55,702 bases of DNA, taken from positions 1 through 55,702 of the forward strand of contig JAUWXJ010000001.1 of NCBI GenBank assembly GCA_030616425.1. Reading direction: 5' to 3'. Origin of the DNA: Desulfobacterales bacterium (lineage in GTDB: Bacteria > Desulfobacterota > Desulfobacteria > Desulfobacterales > C00003060). Of this stretch, positions 8,811 to 16,945 are shown one piece after another. The stretch's first letter is position 1. Every line of letters begins with the position of its first letter. The position numbers and the translations under genes were made by a program. The notes below the pieces were generated by a model that searched no databases, was not told where the DNA came from, and saw only the letters and a list, made by a program, of their open reading frames with translations.

Positions 8811-9329
8811 TCACAATTTATACAAATATCTCTCTCTGACACATCTCAGAAACCGTATGATTGGCTCCCCTGCATAGTCGGGATACGTCCAGTCCAACGC
8901 ACGAAAACGACCCTTGTAGAAAATCAGGGTCAGGTCTGCATAAATTCCTGTCCTCAGATAAATGCGATGGGTATAATTCTTCCCGGTTGCAAGCACAAAC
9001 CGTTCTGGCAGTAAGTATCCGGGATCGATGTTGACAAGTCGCTTCCCCTGGGCCGAATACTCACCTTCCAAATCGTTCGTAAAAAGCTTTATGTCAGCCA
9101 GGGCGTCCTGCTGAATCAATTCACGGAAGGTCATAAATCGCCTGAAAAGGGGCGAGCCCATCTCAGGGGTATAGTAATCTGTATACTCAAAGGGAAGCCA
9201 CGGGCTGACAATATCTATTGGGCCGAAGGCTTCAGACAGCTTACGAGCCACATCGACCAGAACCTCTTTATCCCTGGTGAAACAATTAATAACCAGCTTG
9301 GCAGGCTCAGGGCTTCGAGGCTTACTCAT
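8811..9329 (-). CDS. DUF4416 family protein
   Basis: A 172-residue soluble protein of the DUF4416 family, recognised from its overall pattern (KLVINCFTRDKEV, PFEYTDYYTPEMG, NIDPGYL, YADLTLIFYKG, WTYPDYA). Function unknown. The family is common in sulfate reducers and other anaerobes, often next to yicC or gmk, as here. The start ATG lies three bases after the ugd stop, so it is probably co-translated with ugd. Confidence 0.8.
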   Translation of the reverse strand: MSKPRSPEPAKLVINCFTRDKEVLVDVARKLSEAFGPIDIVSPWLPFEYTDYYTPEMGSPLFRRFMTFRELIQQDALADIKLFTNDLEGEYSAQGKRLVNIDPGYLLPERFVLATGKNYTHRIYLRTGIYADLTLIFYKGRFRALDWTYPDYAGEPIIRFLRCVRERYLYKL

Positions 9330-9332
9330 CGC

Positions 9333-10637
9333 CTACGGCCGCCCAACACTGGTATAGCGGAATCCTATGGCTCGCATCCGCTGTGGATCATAGATGTTCC
9401 GCAAATCGACCACAATCAGTCGTTTCAAGAGCTTCTTGATCCTTCCCCAGTCTATATTTCGGAACTCGTTCCATTCTGTGGCAAGGACCAAGGCATCAGC
9501 CCCTTCAGCTACTGCGTACAAATCTTCTTTATAGTCAACATCCTCAAGGTATCTTCTAGCCTGTTCCATCCCTGCAGGATCATACGCCTGGATCTTTGCC
9601 CCTTTCTCCTGTAGGCCTTTGATAATGGGAATTGTGGGAGATTCACGCATATCGTCTGTATTCGGCTTGAATGTCAGGCCAAGGATCCCTATGACCGCTC
9701 CCTTCGATTGCTCGCCCAAGGCTGAGATAATCTTTTCGATCATCATCACAGGGCGTTCCTCGTTCACCCTTATCACCGCATCAACGATCTTGAACTCATA
9801 CCCGTATTGTCTAGCAATTTGACTGACAGCCCGTGTATCTTTAGGAAAACAAGACCCCCCAAACCCTGGTCCGGGATGCAAGAATTTGGAGCCAATCCGC
9901 CTGTCAAGGCCCATACCCTTGGCCACCTTATGTACATCTGCGCCAGCCCGCTCACAGATGGCTGCCATTTCGTTGATAAAGGATACCTTGGTGGCCAAAA
10001 AGGCATTGGAGGCATACTTGATCATCTCAGCTGTCACTACGTCGGTAATCACAAATGGGGTTTCAATCAGATAGAGCGGCTTGTAAAGGTCCTTTAGAAT
10101 AGCGATAGCCTGTTCACTCTCGGCACCAATTACGACCCGGTTGGGACGCATGAAATCCTCTACTGCTGCGCCCTCCCTCAAGAATTCAGGATTGGAGGCC
10201 ACGTCAAAGCCGCACGGCTCGGTCTGGTTTTCCTTGATAATAGTCTCAATCAGCTTACCGGTACCCACTGGAACTGTACTCTTTGTAACCACCACCTTAT
10301 AGCCGTTCATGGTCTGACCTATAGATCTGGCTACCTCTTCTACATATTTTAGGTCAGCGCCCCCTTCCTGGTCGGATGGGGTACCCACTGCAATAAGAAT
10401 CACCAGGGCATTTTGGACACCCTCTTTGATATCAGTAGTAAAAAAGAGGCGTTCATCCTTAATGTTCTTCTGTACCAGTTCGGCCAGTCCAGGTTCGTAA
10501 ATCGGAATCTTGCCTTGATTCAGCAGCTTGATCTTGGACGCGTCTCTGGCTACACAGGTTACATGCAATCCGAACTCAGAAAAACAGACCCCTGTGACAA
10601 GCCCAACATATCCTGCACCAACAACACAAATGTTCAA
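9333..10637 (-). CDS. ugd: UDP-glucose 6-dehydrogenase
   Basis: A 434-residue NAD-dependent sugar-nucleotide dehydrogenase with the N-terminal GAGYVGLVTG fold, the LREGAAVEDF linker region, the catalytic Cys in FGGSCFPKD near residue 260, and the C-terminal GLTFKPNTDDMRESP domain. It oxidises UDP-glucose to UDP-glucuronate, a precursor of uronic acid residues in LPS core or capsule. The start codon is TTG, supported by a strong GAAGGGGGAG ribosome binding site seven bases upstream. It is the last surface-sugar gene before the housekeeping run and ends in TAG. Confidence 0.95.
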   Translation of the reverse strand: MNICVVGAGYVGLVTGVCFSEFGLHVTCVARDASKIKLLNQGKIPIYEPGLAELVQKNIKDERLFFTTDIKEGVQNALVILIAVGTPSDQEGGADLKYVEEVARSIGQTMNGYKVVVTKSTVPVGTGKLIETIIKENQTEPCGFDVASNPEFLREGAAVEDFMRPNRVVIGAESEQAIAILKDLYKPLYLIETPFVITDVVTAEMIKYASNAFLATKVSFINEMAAICERAGADVHKVAKGMGLDRRIGSKFLHPGPGFGGSCFPKDTRAVSQIARQYGYEFKIVDAVIRVNEERPVMMIEKIISALGEQSKGAVIGILGLTFKPNTDDMRESPTIPIIKGLQEKGAKIQAYDPAGMEQARRYLEDVDYKEDLYAVAEGADALVLATEWNEFRNIDWGRIKKLLKRLIVVDLRNIYDPQRMRAIGFRYTSVGRP

Positions 10638-10662
10638 CTTATATCTCCCCCTTCAATATTAT

Positions 10663-11715
10663 TTAAGCCGCAACCATTTTCCGGGCCAGCATCTCTTTAA
10701 CAGCCTCAACCACATCGTCTGGGGTAATCAGATTGACGTCGTTCCCTTTCCTCAAAACCATGTGGCCTTCTCCCCAGGGGGCCCATATCTGAGGGTTGTT
10801 CCTGCCAAATAGAGCGAGCGTGGGTGTGCCTACTGCAGCCGCAACGTGCATTGGACCTCCCTGCAGCGTCACAAAGAGATCGCACTGCGCAATCATCCCC
10901 GCAAAATCCTTTATACTTCTTGAGCAGTACAAAGGCACATCGGCACTTAGCTTCTTTAAAAGCCCTGTTACGTGTTGCACTTCATATGGAGCGGTTGTCA
11001 CGATTATCTGTAGGCCTTCAGCTACGAGTGATTCAATAACTTTCAAATAATTTTGATCTTCCCAGTATCGCCCCTCTTCCAAGCGTCGGCTGTAGTTCAA
11101 GCACACCAACGGTTTTTGGTAGAAAATACCAGATTTTGATAGAAATTTCCGAGCTTTCTCTACGTTATCATCGAAACACCTCAAAATCAACCTCTTTTCA
11201 TCAATATCCACCCCTATTCTTCTCAATACGTGCAACGAGCGCTCCACTTCATGAACCGATTCTTTCATGGGCTTTACGAATATGTTGTAAAAAAAAGAGT
11301 GCTTCTCATGTCTCTTTGATGGTTCTATTCCCAGCCGATAACGGGCACGACTCGCATAGACCAGCCAGCCTTGAGACGGCGAAAATTCAGAGCGGATCCC
11401 AATAGCAAGGTCAAAATGGTCATCCCTGATTTCCCGTAAAACTTGCCACTGCTTCCACCAGGCAGTCAATACGAATTTATATCTTCCGTGTTTTGCCTTG
11501 TCATAGACGTAGACCTTATCCAGATAAGGATGCCCAGTAACAATCTCTTCTGTAAGACGGCAGACAAGAATAGCAATGAATGCGTCTGGGAAATGTCGCC
11601 TCAACGCCTCAATACAAGGCAAAGTGCAAACAACATCACCTATATTGTCATTCCTGACCAGCAGGATTTTTCTTATTTCTGATTTCTGAAAAGGGGGTGT
11701 TGTCTGACCGCACAT
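10663..11715 (-). CDS. glycosyltransferase family 9 (heptosyltransferase-like)
   Basis: A 350-residue GT9 protein. The N-terminus has KILLVRNDNIGDVVCTLP, the family's acceptor-side motif. The C-terminal half has the donor-site region DLFVTLQGGPMHVAAAVGTPTLALFG. GT9 enzymes usually move L,D-heptose from ADP-heptose onto the LPS inner core. The usual D-T/S-GPMH motif here reads TLQGGPMH, so donor preference may differ. The start overlaps the stop of the upstream GT4 as TAATG, so the two are coupled. There is no signal peptide; action is at the inner face of the cytoplasmic membrane. Confidence 0.9.
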   Translation of the reverse strand: MCGQTTPPFQKSEIRKILLVRNDNIGDVVCTLPCIEALRRHFPDAFIAILVCRLTEEIVTGHPYLDKVYVYDKAKHGRYKFVLTAWWKQWQVLREIRDDHFDLAIGIRSEFSPSQGWLVYASRARYRLGIEPSKRHEKHSFFYNIFVKPMKESVHEVERSLHVLRRIGVDIDEKRLILRCFDDNVEKARKFLSKSGIFYQKPLVCLNYSRRLEEGRYWEDQNYLKVIESLVAEGLQIIVTTAPYEVQHVTGLLKKLSADVPLYCSRSIKDFAGMIAQCDLFVTLQGGPMHVAAAVGTPTLALFGRNNPQIWAPWGEGHMVLRKGNDVNLITPDDVVEAVKEMLARKMVAA

Positions 11716-12869
11716 TAGACCGAGCTTAATCTCCTTAATACGTTCTCTATTCTTTCAGCACGATTTTGCCATGTGATGTTTGAGACATCCAAGAATGCCT
11801 GTTCAGCGACTCTGGCTGACAACTCTTTATCCTCCAATAGTCTGCTAATACCCTGTGATAGTGACTTTGGGTCATCCGGTTTCACCAGGATACTGTTATG
11901 ACCGTCCGTGAGTACTTCTCTTATAACAGGTATGTCAGAAGCAACGACTGCCATCTTCGCGGCCATATACTCAAATAACTTCAAAGGGCAAGTGAAGCTT
12001 GAATCCGGGGAGGTGACCAGGGGCAGAACAGCTATATGCCCATCCTTCAAAAACGATTTCACGTCTTGAGGTGGAACCTGGCCATGGAAAGAAATTCGCT
12101 CTGAAACGCCCTTGGCCGATGATAGCTCCTTCAATCGCTGTATCGACTCTTCAGAACCGCCCACTATATTAACTACGGCATTCTCAAGGAACTGCATCGA
12201 CTCGATCAGGCACTCGACCCCTTTCCAAGGATAAAGCTGACCCACGTACAGGATTTTGCCGTTGGTTCTTGGTTCCTTTCCCCGAAAGGACTCTACAATC
12301 TCCCTGCTGACTCCGTTCCTGATAACATGAACCCTGTCACTTGGAACAAAAAACTTCTTCTCTATCAGGGCCTTAATTGTTTCGGAGTTCGTAACAATCC
12401 GATCAAACGCGGTATATACCAAGACTTCCAGTCTCTTTACCTTTTTCTTTTTGGAAGTTACAGAGAAAAGTTCGTGTGCTTCAAAGATGAAAGGAAGCCC
12501 AATCCTCCTTTTGAACCTTAACAGAAAGGACGCTAATTTAAGATGCCTTAAATATATACAGCTGTGTGCCCCTTTTCTTACAAGCTCCAATATCTTTAAT
12601 AAGCAGAATAGATTAAAAACTAAGCCCCACGAAATTCTTATTCTTCCCTCATAACCTAGCCTCATCATCGGAACTGTGTGAATCCTAAGGCCATCAACAG
12701 GCTCAAGGCCAAAACGCCCAAGCAGCTCCCCTTCAGACTCTGACAGGCACCCGGTTATTATATCTACCTCACACCCCAAACTCGCCAGTGCATGACATGT
12801 ATTCATTATTTGTATAAATCTAGCCTTTCGAGTTGTTATCGGCTCACTTACAGGATAGATAATCCGCAT
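11715..12869 (-). CDS. glycosyltransferase family 4
   Basis: A 384-residue GT-B enzyme. The N-terminal acceptor domain begins MRIIYPVSEPITTRKARF. The C-terminal donor domain has ILYVGQLYPWKGVECLIE and the EX7E-type stretch in FTCPLKLFEYMAAKMAVVASD. It transfers a sugar from a nucleotide donor that cannot be named from sequence. It stands after the carbamoyltransferase and is coupled to the following GT9, so the pair probably adds adjacent residues. Confidence 0.9.
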   Translation of the reverse strand: MRIIYPVSEPITTRKARFIQIMNTCHALASLGCEVDIITGCLSESEGELLGRFGLEPVDGLRIHTVPMMRLGYEGRIRISWGLVFNLFCLLKILELVRKGAHSCIYLRHLKLASFLLRFKRRIGLPFIFEAHELFSVTSKKKKVKRLEVLVYTAFDRIVTNSETIKALIEKKFFVPSDRVHVIRNGVSREIVESFRGKEPRTNGKILYVGQLYPWKGVECLIESMQFLENAVVNIVGGSEESIQRLKELSSAKGVSERISFHGQVPPQDVKSFLKDGHIAVLPLVTSPDSSFTCPLKLFEYMAAKMAVVASDIPVIREVLTDGHNSILVKPDDPKSLSQGISRLLEDKELSARVAEQAFLDVSNITWQNRAERIENVLRRLSSV

Positions 12870-12978
12870 AAATTACCACAGTTTGAAAAATTACGTTTAC
12901 TGCAAATATCCCGCGACAGGGTCACACCAAGTCATTTCTTAATCGATCATCTATTGATCATAGTGAGTATCTCTTCCT

Positions 12979-14745
12979 CTAGTTTCTCACGCCTTGTTCT
13001 AGGACTACAAGAAAGTTCTCTATCATTAACGCATCTATTCTCCTGTCTTGAAGGGCCTTAATAGCCTCTGCTGGTTTGCAAATAATCGGTTCCTCATGAA
13101 CATTAAAGCTGGTGTTCAAGATAAGGGGTATCCCGCTCAAACGATAGTAGGCATCGATTATATCATAATATCTGGGATTATCCTCTCTGGCCACAACCTG
13201 CGGCCGTGCTGTACCGTCAACGTGGATTACGGCCGGAATCTTTGACCGCCACTTTTCATATACGTCAAATATAACCGTCATAAACTTTGACGTATATGCG
13301 CCCTTTACATAGTTTTTGAATATATCATCTGCATAAGGCGCCAAAACGCTGGGGGCAAACGGCATAAACTCGGTCCTGTCCAATCTCTCGTTGAGCCAGT
13401 CGTTGATTGTCTTGTCTGTAGGAGCGGCCAGAATACTCCTGTTTCCAAGGGCTCTCGGACCAAACTCCATTCTGCCCTGAAAACATCCAACAACCCTGCC
13501 AGAATGAATTAGATTTGCTACTTTCCTGGCAAGATCCTCAAAAGCATAGCGTCTGTATGAAAGCCCGCTTTCCTTCAAGACCTTCTCTATTTCAAGTTCG
13601 TCATAGGAAGAGCCCCAATACACGTCATCAAGTTTGGCCCTGACTTCCCATAAGCGATCCTCATCATTGTCATACATTCCTGAAAGGGCTGTCCCAACAG
13701 CATTTCCAGTATCACCCATCGCTGGAAAAACAAATATCTCTTCCACCTCATCAAGTTCCGCAATTTGATGATTTAACTTTACGTTGGCAAAAAGACCTCC
13801 ACTCAGGGCGACGCGGCTTACCTTATATTTCCTTAAAGCTCTCTGCACATGCCTTACGATAACCTCTTCTACAAGCTGCTGAGCTGCTGCAGCCACGTCC
13901 GCTGGTTCATGTGAGCGAATCAGTTTCTTCAAGTATCTAAATCTTTCACCTTCCCCGCCCTTTTCGAAAAAATCCGACACAAAAGTCATTTTGTCAGGAG
14001 ACAGTCTCAAGCACGGCCTCATTAAATCGAGCAACTTTGAAGGATCGCCATAGGCAGATAGACCCGTTATTTTGCCTTCATGCCTCAAAGGCTTAAATCC
14101 CAAAAGTTTAGTAATGTCACAGTAGAAAAGACCCGGTGAAGCCTCTGCGCCTCTAGAAATAGCTACACGGCGGAGCTTTTTGTCAATAAACAGGCTGGTC
14201 GTGTGGAATATTCTGTCATCCCCTATGCCATCTATAGTTACTACCAGCACCTCATCCCAGTTGGAAAAATACATGGCAGGCCAAGCATGCGCCAGATGAT
14301 GGTCGCAAAAACGCCATTTGATAGAATTTAAACCAAAATCCTTGTGGAACTTTTCCCATCTGAAATGATTCTCCAGGGTCTTTTCATGTTTCTTCAGTTT
14401 GTCAGCAAGATTTGCCACAAGGAGCACTGACTTAAATGTCTCCCCTTTGAGATATGACTTCAGCCGCCGCCTTGCACGTACCCATTTCCTTTCCAGTTCT
14501 TTGTAAAGGGTCTCACGAACGAAGTATTCCTCTGGCATAAAAGTCATAAGGAGAGAGAGAAAATCGATGCCTTTTGAGGAAATGCCAGTATACTTATAAA
14601 TCTCCTCCAAGCTGAGCAGAGGGAGATCGTCGCTATCGCATTTTATTCGGCTCAACCTTTCTTCGGAAATGGCTGCCGAAATTCGGCCGTCTTGCAGTAT
14701 AGCGACCGAGGCATCATGCCCGCTGTGAAGACCCAATATATTCAT
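12979..14745 (-). CDS. NodU/TobZ-type carbamoyltransferase
   Basis: A 588-residue protein. The start is placed at MNILGLHSGHDAS, the conserved family N-terminus, although the frame is open a further 27 codons. The N-terminal Kae1-like half has HHLAHAW (149-155), the metal or adenylate site, and SGGLFANVKLN (315-325). The C-terminal YrdC-like half has GRMEFGPRALGNRS (424-437). Family members make carbamoyl-AMP from carbamoyl phosphate and ATP and transfer the carbamoyl group to a sugar hydroxyl (NodU on Nod factor, TobZ on tobramycin). Here it lies among LPS glycosyltransferases, next to a methyltransferase, so a core or outer sugar is the likely acceptor. Confidence 0.93.
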   Translation of the reverse strand: MNILGLHSGHDASVAILQDGRISAAISEERLSRIKCDSDDLPLLSLEEIYKYTGISSKGIDFLSLLMTFMPEEYFVRETLYKELERKWVRARRRLKSYLKGETFKSVLLVANLADKLKKHEKTLENHFRWEKFHKDFGLNSIKWRFCDHHLAHAWPAMYFSNWDEVLVVTIDGIGDDRIFHTTSLFIDKKLRRVAISRGAEASPGLFYCDITKLLGFKPLRHEGKITGLSAYGDPSKLLDLMRPCLRLSPDKMTFVSDFFEKGGEGERFRYLKKLIRSHEPADVAAAAQQLVEEVIVRHVQRALRKYKVSRVALSGGLFANVKLNHQIAELDEVEEIFVFPAMGDTGNAVGTALSGMYDNDEDRLWEVRAKLDDVYWGSSYDELEIEKVLKESGLSYRRYAFEDLARKVANLIHSGRVVGCFQGRMEFGPRALGNRSILAAPTDKTINDWLNERLDRTEFMPFAPSVLAPYADDIFKNYVKGAYTSKFMTVIFDVYEKWRSKIPAVIHVDGTARPQVVAREDNPRYYDIIDAYYRLSGIPLILNTSFNVHEEPIICKPAEAIKALQDRRIDALMIENFLVVLEQGVRN

Positions 14746-14767
14746 ATCACTGACTGTCCGTAAAAAG

Positions 14768-15511
14768 TTACTCCCTGCACTTTGAAGCTTCAATAATGAT
14801 ACAATCCCCGAAAAGCATGGCATCACTCAATGTCCCTTCGTCGGGGAAGTTTCGGTTGCGGATCGTATATCGAATAACAGCGGCCACCACCTTGTGAAGG
14901 TACTTTTTAAAAGTGCTCTGCGGGAACACAATCGTATTTGTGTCGATCCTCTCCACACTCAGACCCTTATTTTCCATAAAGTATTTCAACTGCCAAAAGT
15001 AGATAGGAGAAATGTGCCCCTGTAACCCCTCGGCCCGCAGACTTCCCCTGTTGTGCATGAGCGGCTTGAATCGGGGATAATAGCCGGTCAACATAAATCG
15101 CAGGCGCCCATCCACTGACATTATGTTCGGCGTGGAGATATAAAGCCATCCACCGGTTCTTAAAACTCTTCCCAGTTCATCAATAAATTAAAATGGGTTC
15201 ACAAAATGTTCTAGACCCTCAAGACAAAAGATGTAGTCAAACGACTCATCTTTAAACGGGAGTCTGTCATAAACATCACCCGTTAAAAAATGGGCATGCC
15301 CAGACAATTTAAAATCTTCTCTGTTAATATCGAGGCATACGATGTCGGAAAACCCCTTTTTGATCAATTCACTGGCAAATGCACCTTCCCCAGAAGGAAT
15401 ATCGAGTGTTTTCCCTGGTTCCTTGCCTTCCAAGAGTCCCAAAACTTGTGGGTACAAATTTTCGTCAGGGACATGGGCAAGGATCTCCCCCTCTGTCTTT
15501 GTACATCGCAT
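14768..15511 (-). pseudogene. class I SAM-dependent methyltransferase, interrupted by one in-frame TAA
   Basis: The frame is continuous from ATG 15511 to 14768 (247 codons) except for TAA at 15188-15190 (codon 108). The N-terminal piece has SAM motif I LDIPSGEGAF, the acidic LDINRED strand end and FDYIFCLEGLEHFVNPF. The stop falls right there, and the same frame goes on as FIDELGRVLRTGGWLYISTPN, the normal next strand of a Methyltransf_11/23 fold. The gene is therefore a recent or apparent nonsense allele, not a frameshift. It lies between a GT4 gene (stop 4 bases upstream) and the carbamoyltransferase, so an O-methylation of an LPS sugar is plausible. The second piece has its own ATG at 15121 but lacks motif I. 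Confidence 0.85.
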
Positions 15512-15515
15512 AGAC

Positions 15516-16751
15516 CTATGCAACCTCTTGAAAGATACCCAATAGCTTTGTGGCTATTTCTTCAAGATGAAACTCGCGACTCATCCTCAACGCATTCTCT
15601 TGATAAATCTCTTGTCTCTCTGCCGGGTAAGCAAAAAAATCACACAATGCCTCCCCAAGCGCTTACCCATCCGCGGCCTTTATCACGGTACCCGCATCAT
15701 AGGATGTAACCCAGTAAGAAATCCCTGCACCCTCAGTGGTAATTGAGGGGGTTCCCACTGAACCCGCCTCCACGGTTACCATGTTCAGCCCCTCTCCCAG
15801 TGAAGGGTTCAGGTTCACCTCAGCTGAGGCCAGATACTCGAGCACCTCATTCGGATGTACCCTTCCCACGAAACTAATTCTATCTGTGAGGCCCAGTCTC
15901 GCAAATTTTGTCTTCACGGACTCCATATACTCGTTCACCGGACCCACAAAAATTACAAACAAAGAGGGCAGGTGCCCTCTTGCTGACTGCAAGGCATCAG
16001 GTATTAGATACATCCCTTTACAGTAATCACCGCCGCTTACAGCGACTGCTATCCTGAAATCGCTGGAAATCCCCAATTGTTGAGTTAATTTTTCTCTGCA
16101 CATCCTCCGAAACTGAGCAAGGTCGCCTCTTGAGCTAAATAGCTTCTGAGCAGCCATGTGTGATGGACAAATCCTTATCTTCTTCGCCTGCCCACCATCC
16201 TTTAATATAACGTCTTTCAGGAGTGGGGAAACTGGTCTCAGAATGTCGGCATGTTTGTATACTAGTTGAAACATCCTGTTGTTGAAACGTGTGCGGCGCT
16301 GCCCACAATCGGCTTCGGGAATGTCCAGAATGTCCCCCCCTATAAAGCTGACAACCAGGGGTTTATGAAAAAGTCCGAATCTCTTGAGGAGACCGGCTGG
16401 AACAGCATAGGAGTATCCATCAGAGCAGATAACAACATCTGCATCCCGGAAAATCCGAAGCGCGTTTCTGATAACGGCCATTGTGTGAAAGAGGTTTCTC
16501 CCTTTAAACTTCTCCTTTGTCAACACATCAAGGGGCCAGGTTAATATCTTTCTCCATTCTCTATGTGAATTATACCAAAGCGTCTGGATCCCATCGCCTT
16601 CTTCTTTAAAGAAATCCCTCAGTACGCAATGGAATTCCCTCAGGTTCTTGTCTTGCTCCAGCACATACACAGAGTGCCCCATTCTGACAAACTGAAGCAG
16701 AATAGGATATTCTCCGGTCCATGAGTTTGGATGAAGATACAATATCTTCAA
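15516..16751 (-). pseudogene. glycosyltransferase family 4, interrupted near its C-terminus by in-frame TAA
   Basis: A GT4 (GT-B) enzyme of 411 codons with TAA at 15663-15665 (codon 363). Upstream of the stop lie the acceptor domain (LYLHPNSWTGEYP), SFIGGDILDIPEAD, SHMAAQKLFS, the donor motif FVGRVHPNEVLEYLASAEVNLNPSLGEG and the final VIKAADG. After the stop the same frame continues 48 codons (ALGEALCDFF to LLGIFQEVA) and ends at TAG 15516-15518. That tail is the C-terminal helix usual in GT4 proteins. The start is TTG at 16751, with AAAGGGG upstream and MKILYLHPNSW as the family-like N-terminus; a longer frame to 16850 runs into a palindrome. The truncated product keeps most catalytic residues and might retain activity. 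Confidence 0.85.
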
Positions 16752-16791
16752 AATACTGCCCCTTTTGTAACGCTTTAGATCTTTCCTTTTA

Positions 16792-16901
16792 GATGAGGAG
16801 AGAGTTTTTTGAGAAAGCCGTGATACCGTGGACTTGGCAGGATGCTTCAATCAAGCTTGGTGAGTATTATCACGGCTTTTGAGAAAAATTCCCTCCTCAT
16901 C
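16792..16901. repeat. long palindrome between asnB and GT4
   Basis: Two inverted arms of about 35 bp separated by about 38 bp. The left arm begins GATGAGGAGAGAG and ends AAAGCCGTGATA; the right arm is its near-complement, TATCACGGCTTTTGAG followed by CTCCTCATC. It lies in the gap downstream of the first asparagine-synthetase gene and upstream of the TTG-initiated GT4 gene. In RNA it would form a long stem with internal AT-rich pairing and could act as a terminator or mRNA 3'-end stabiliser. No second copy is visible in the window. Confidence 0.75.
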
Positions 16902-16945
16902 CAGGCACGTCATACTTTCAAAGAGCTAAAGTGTTACCCTCCTTT

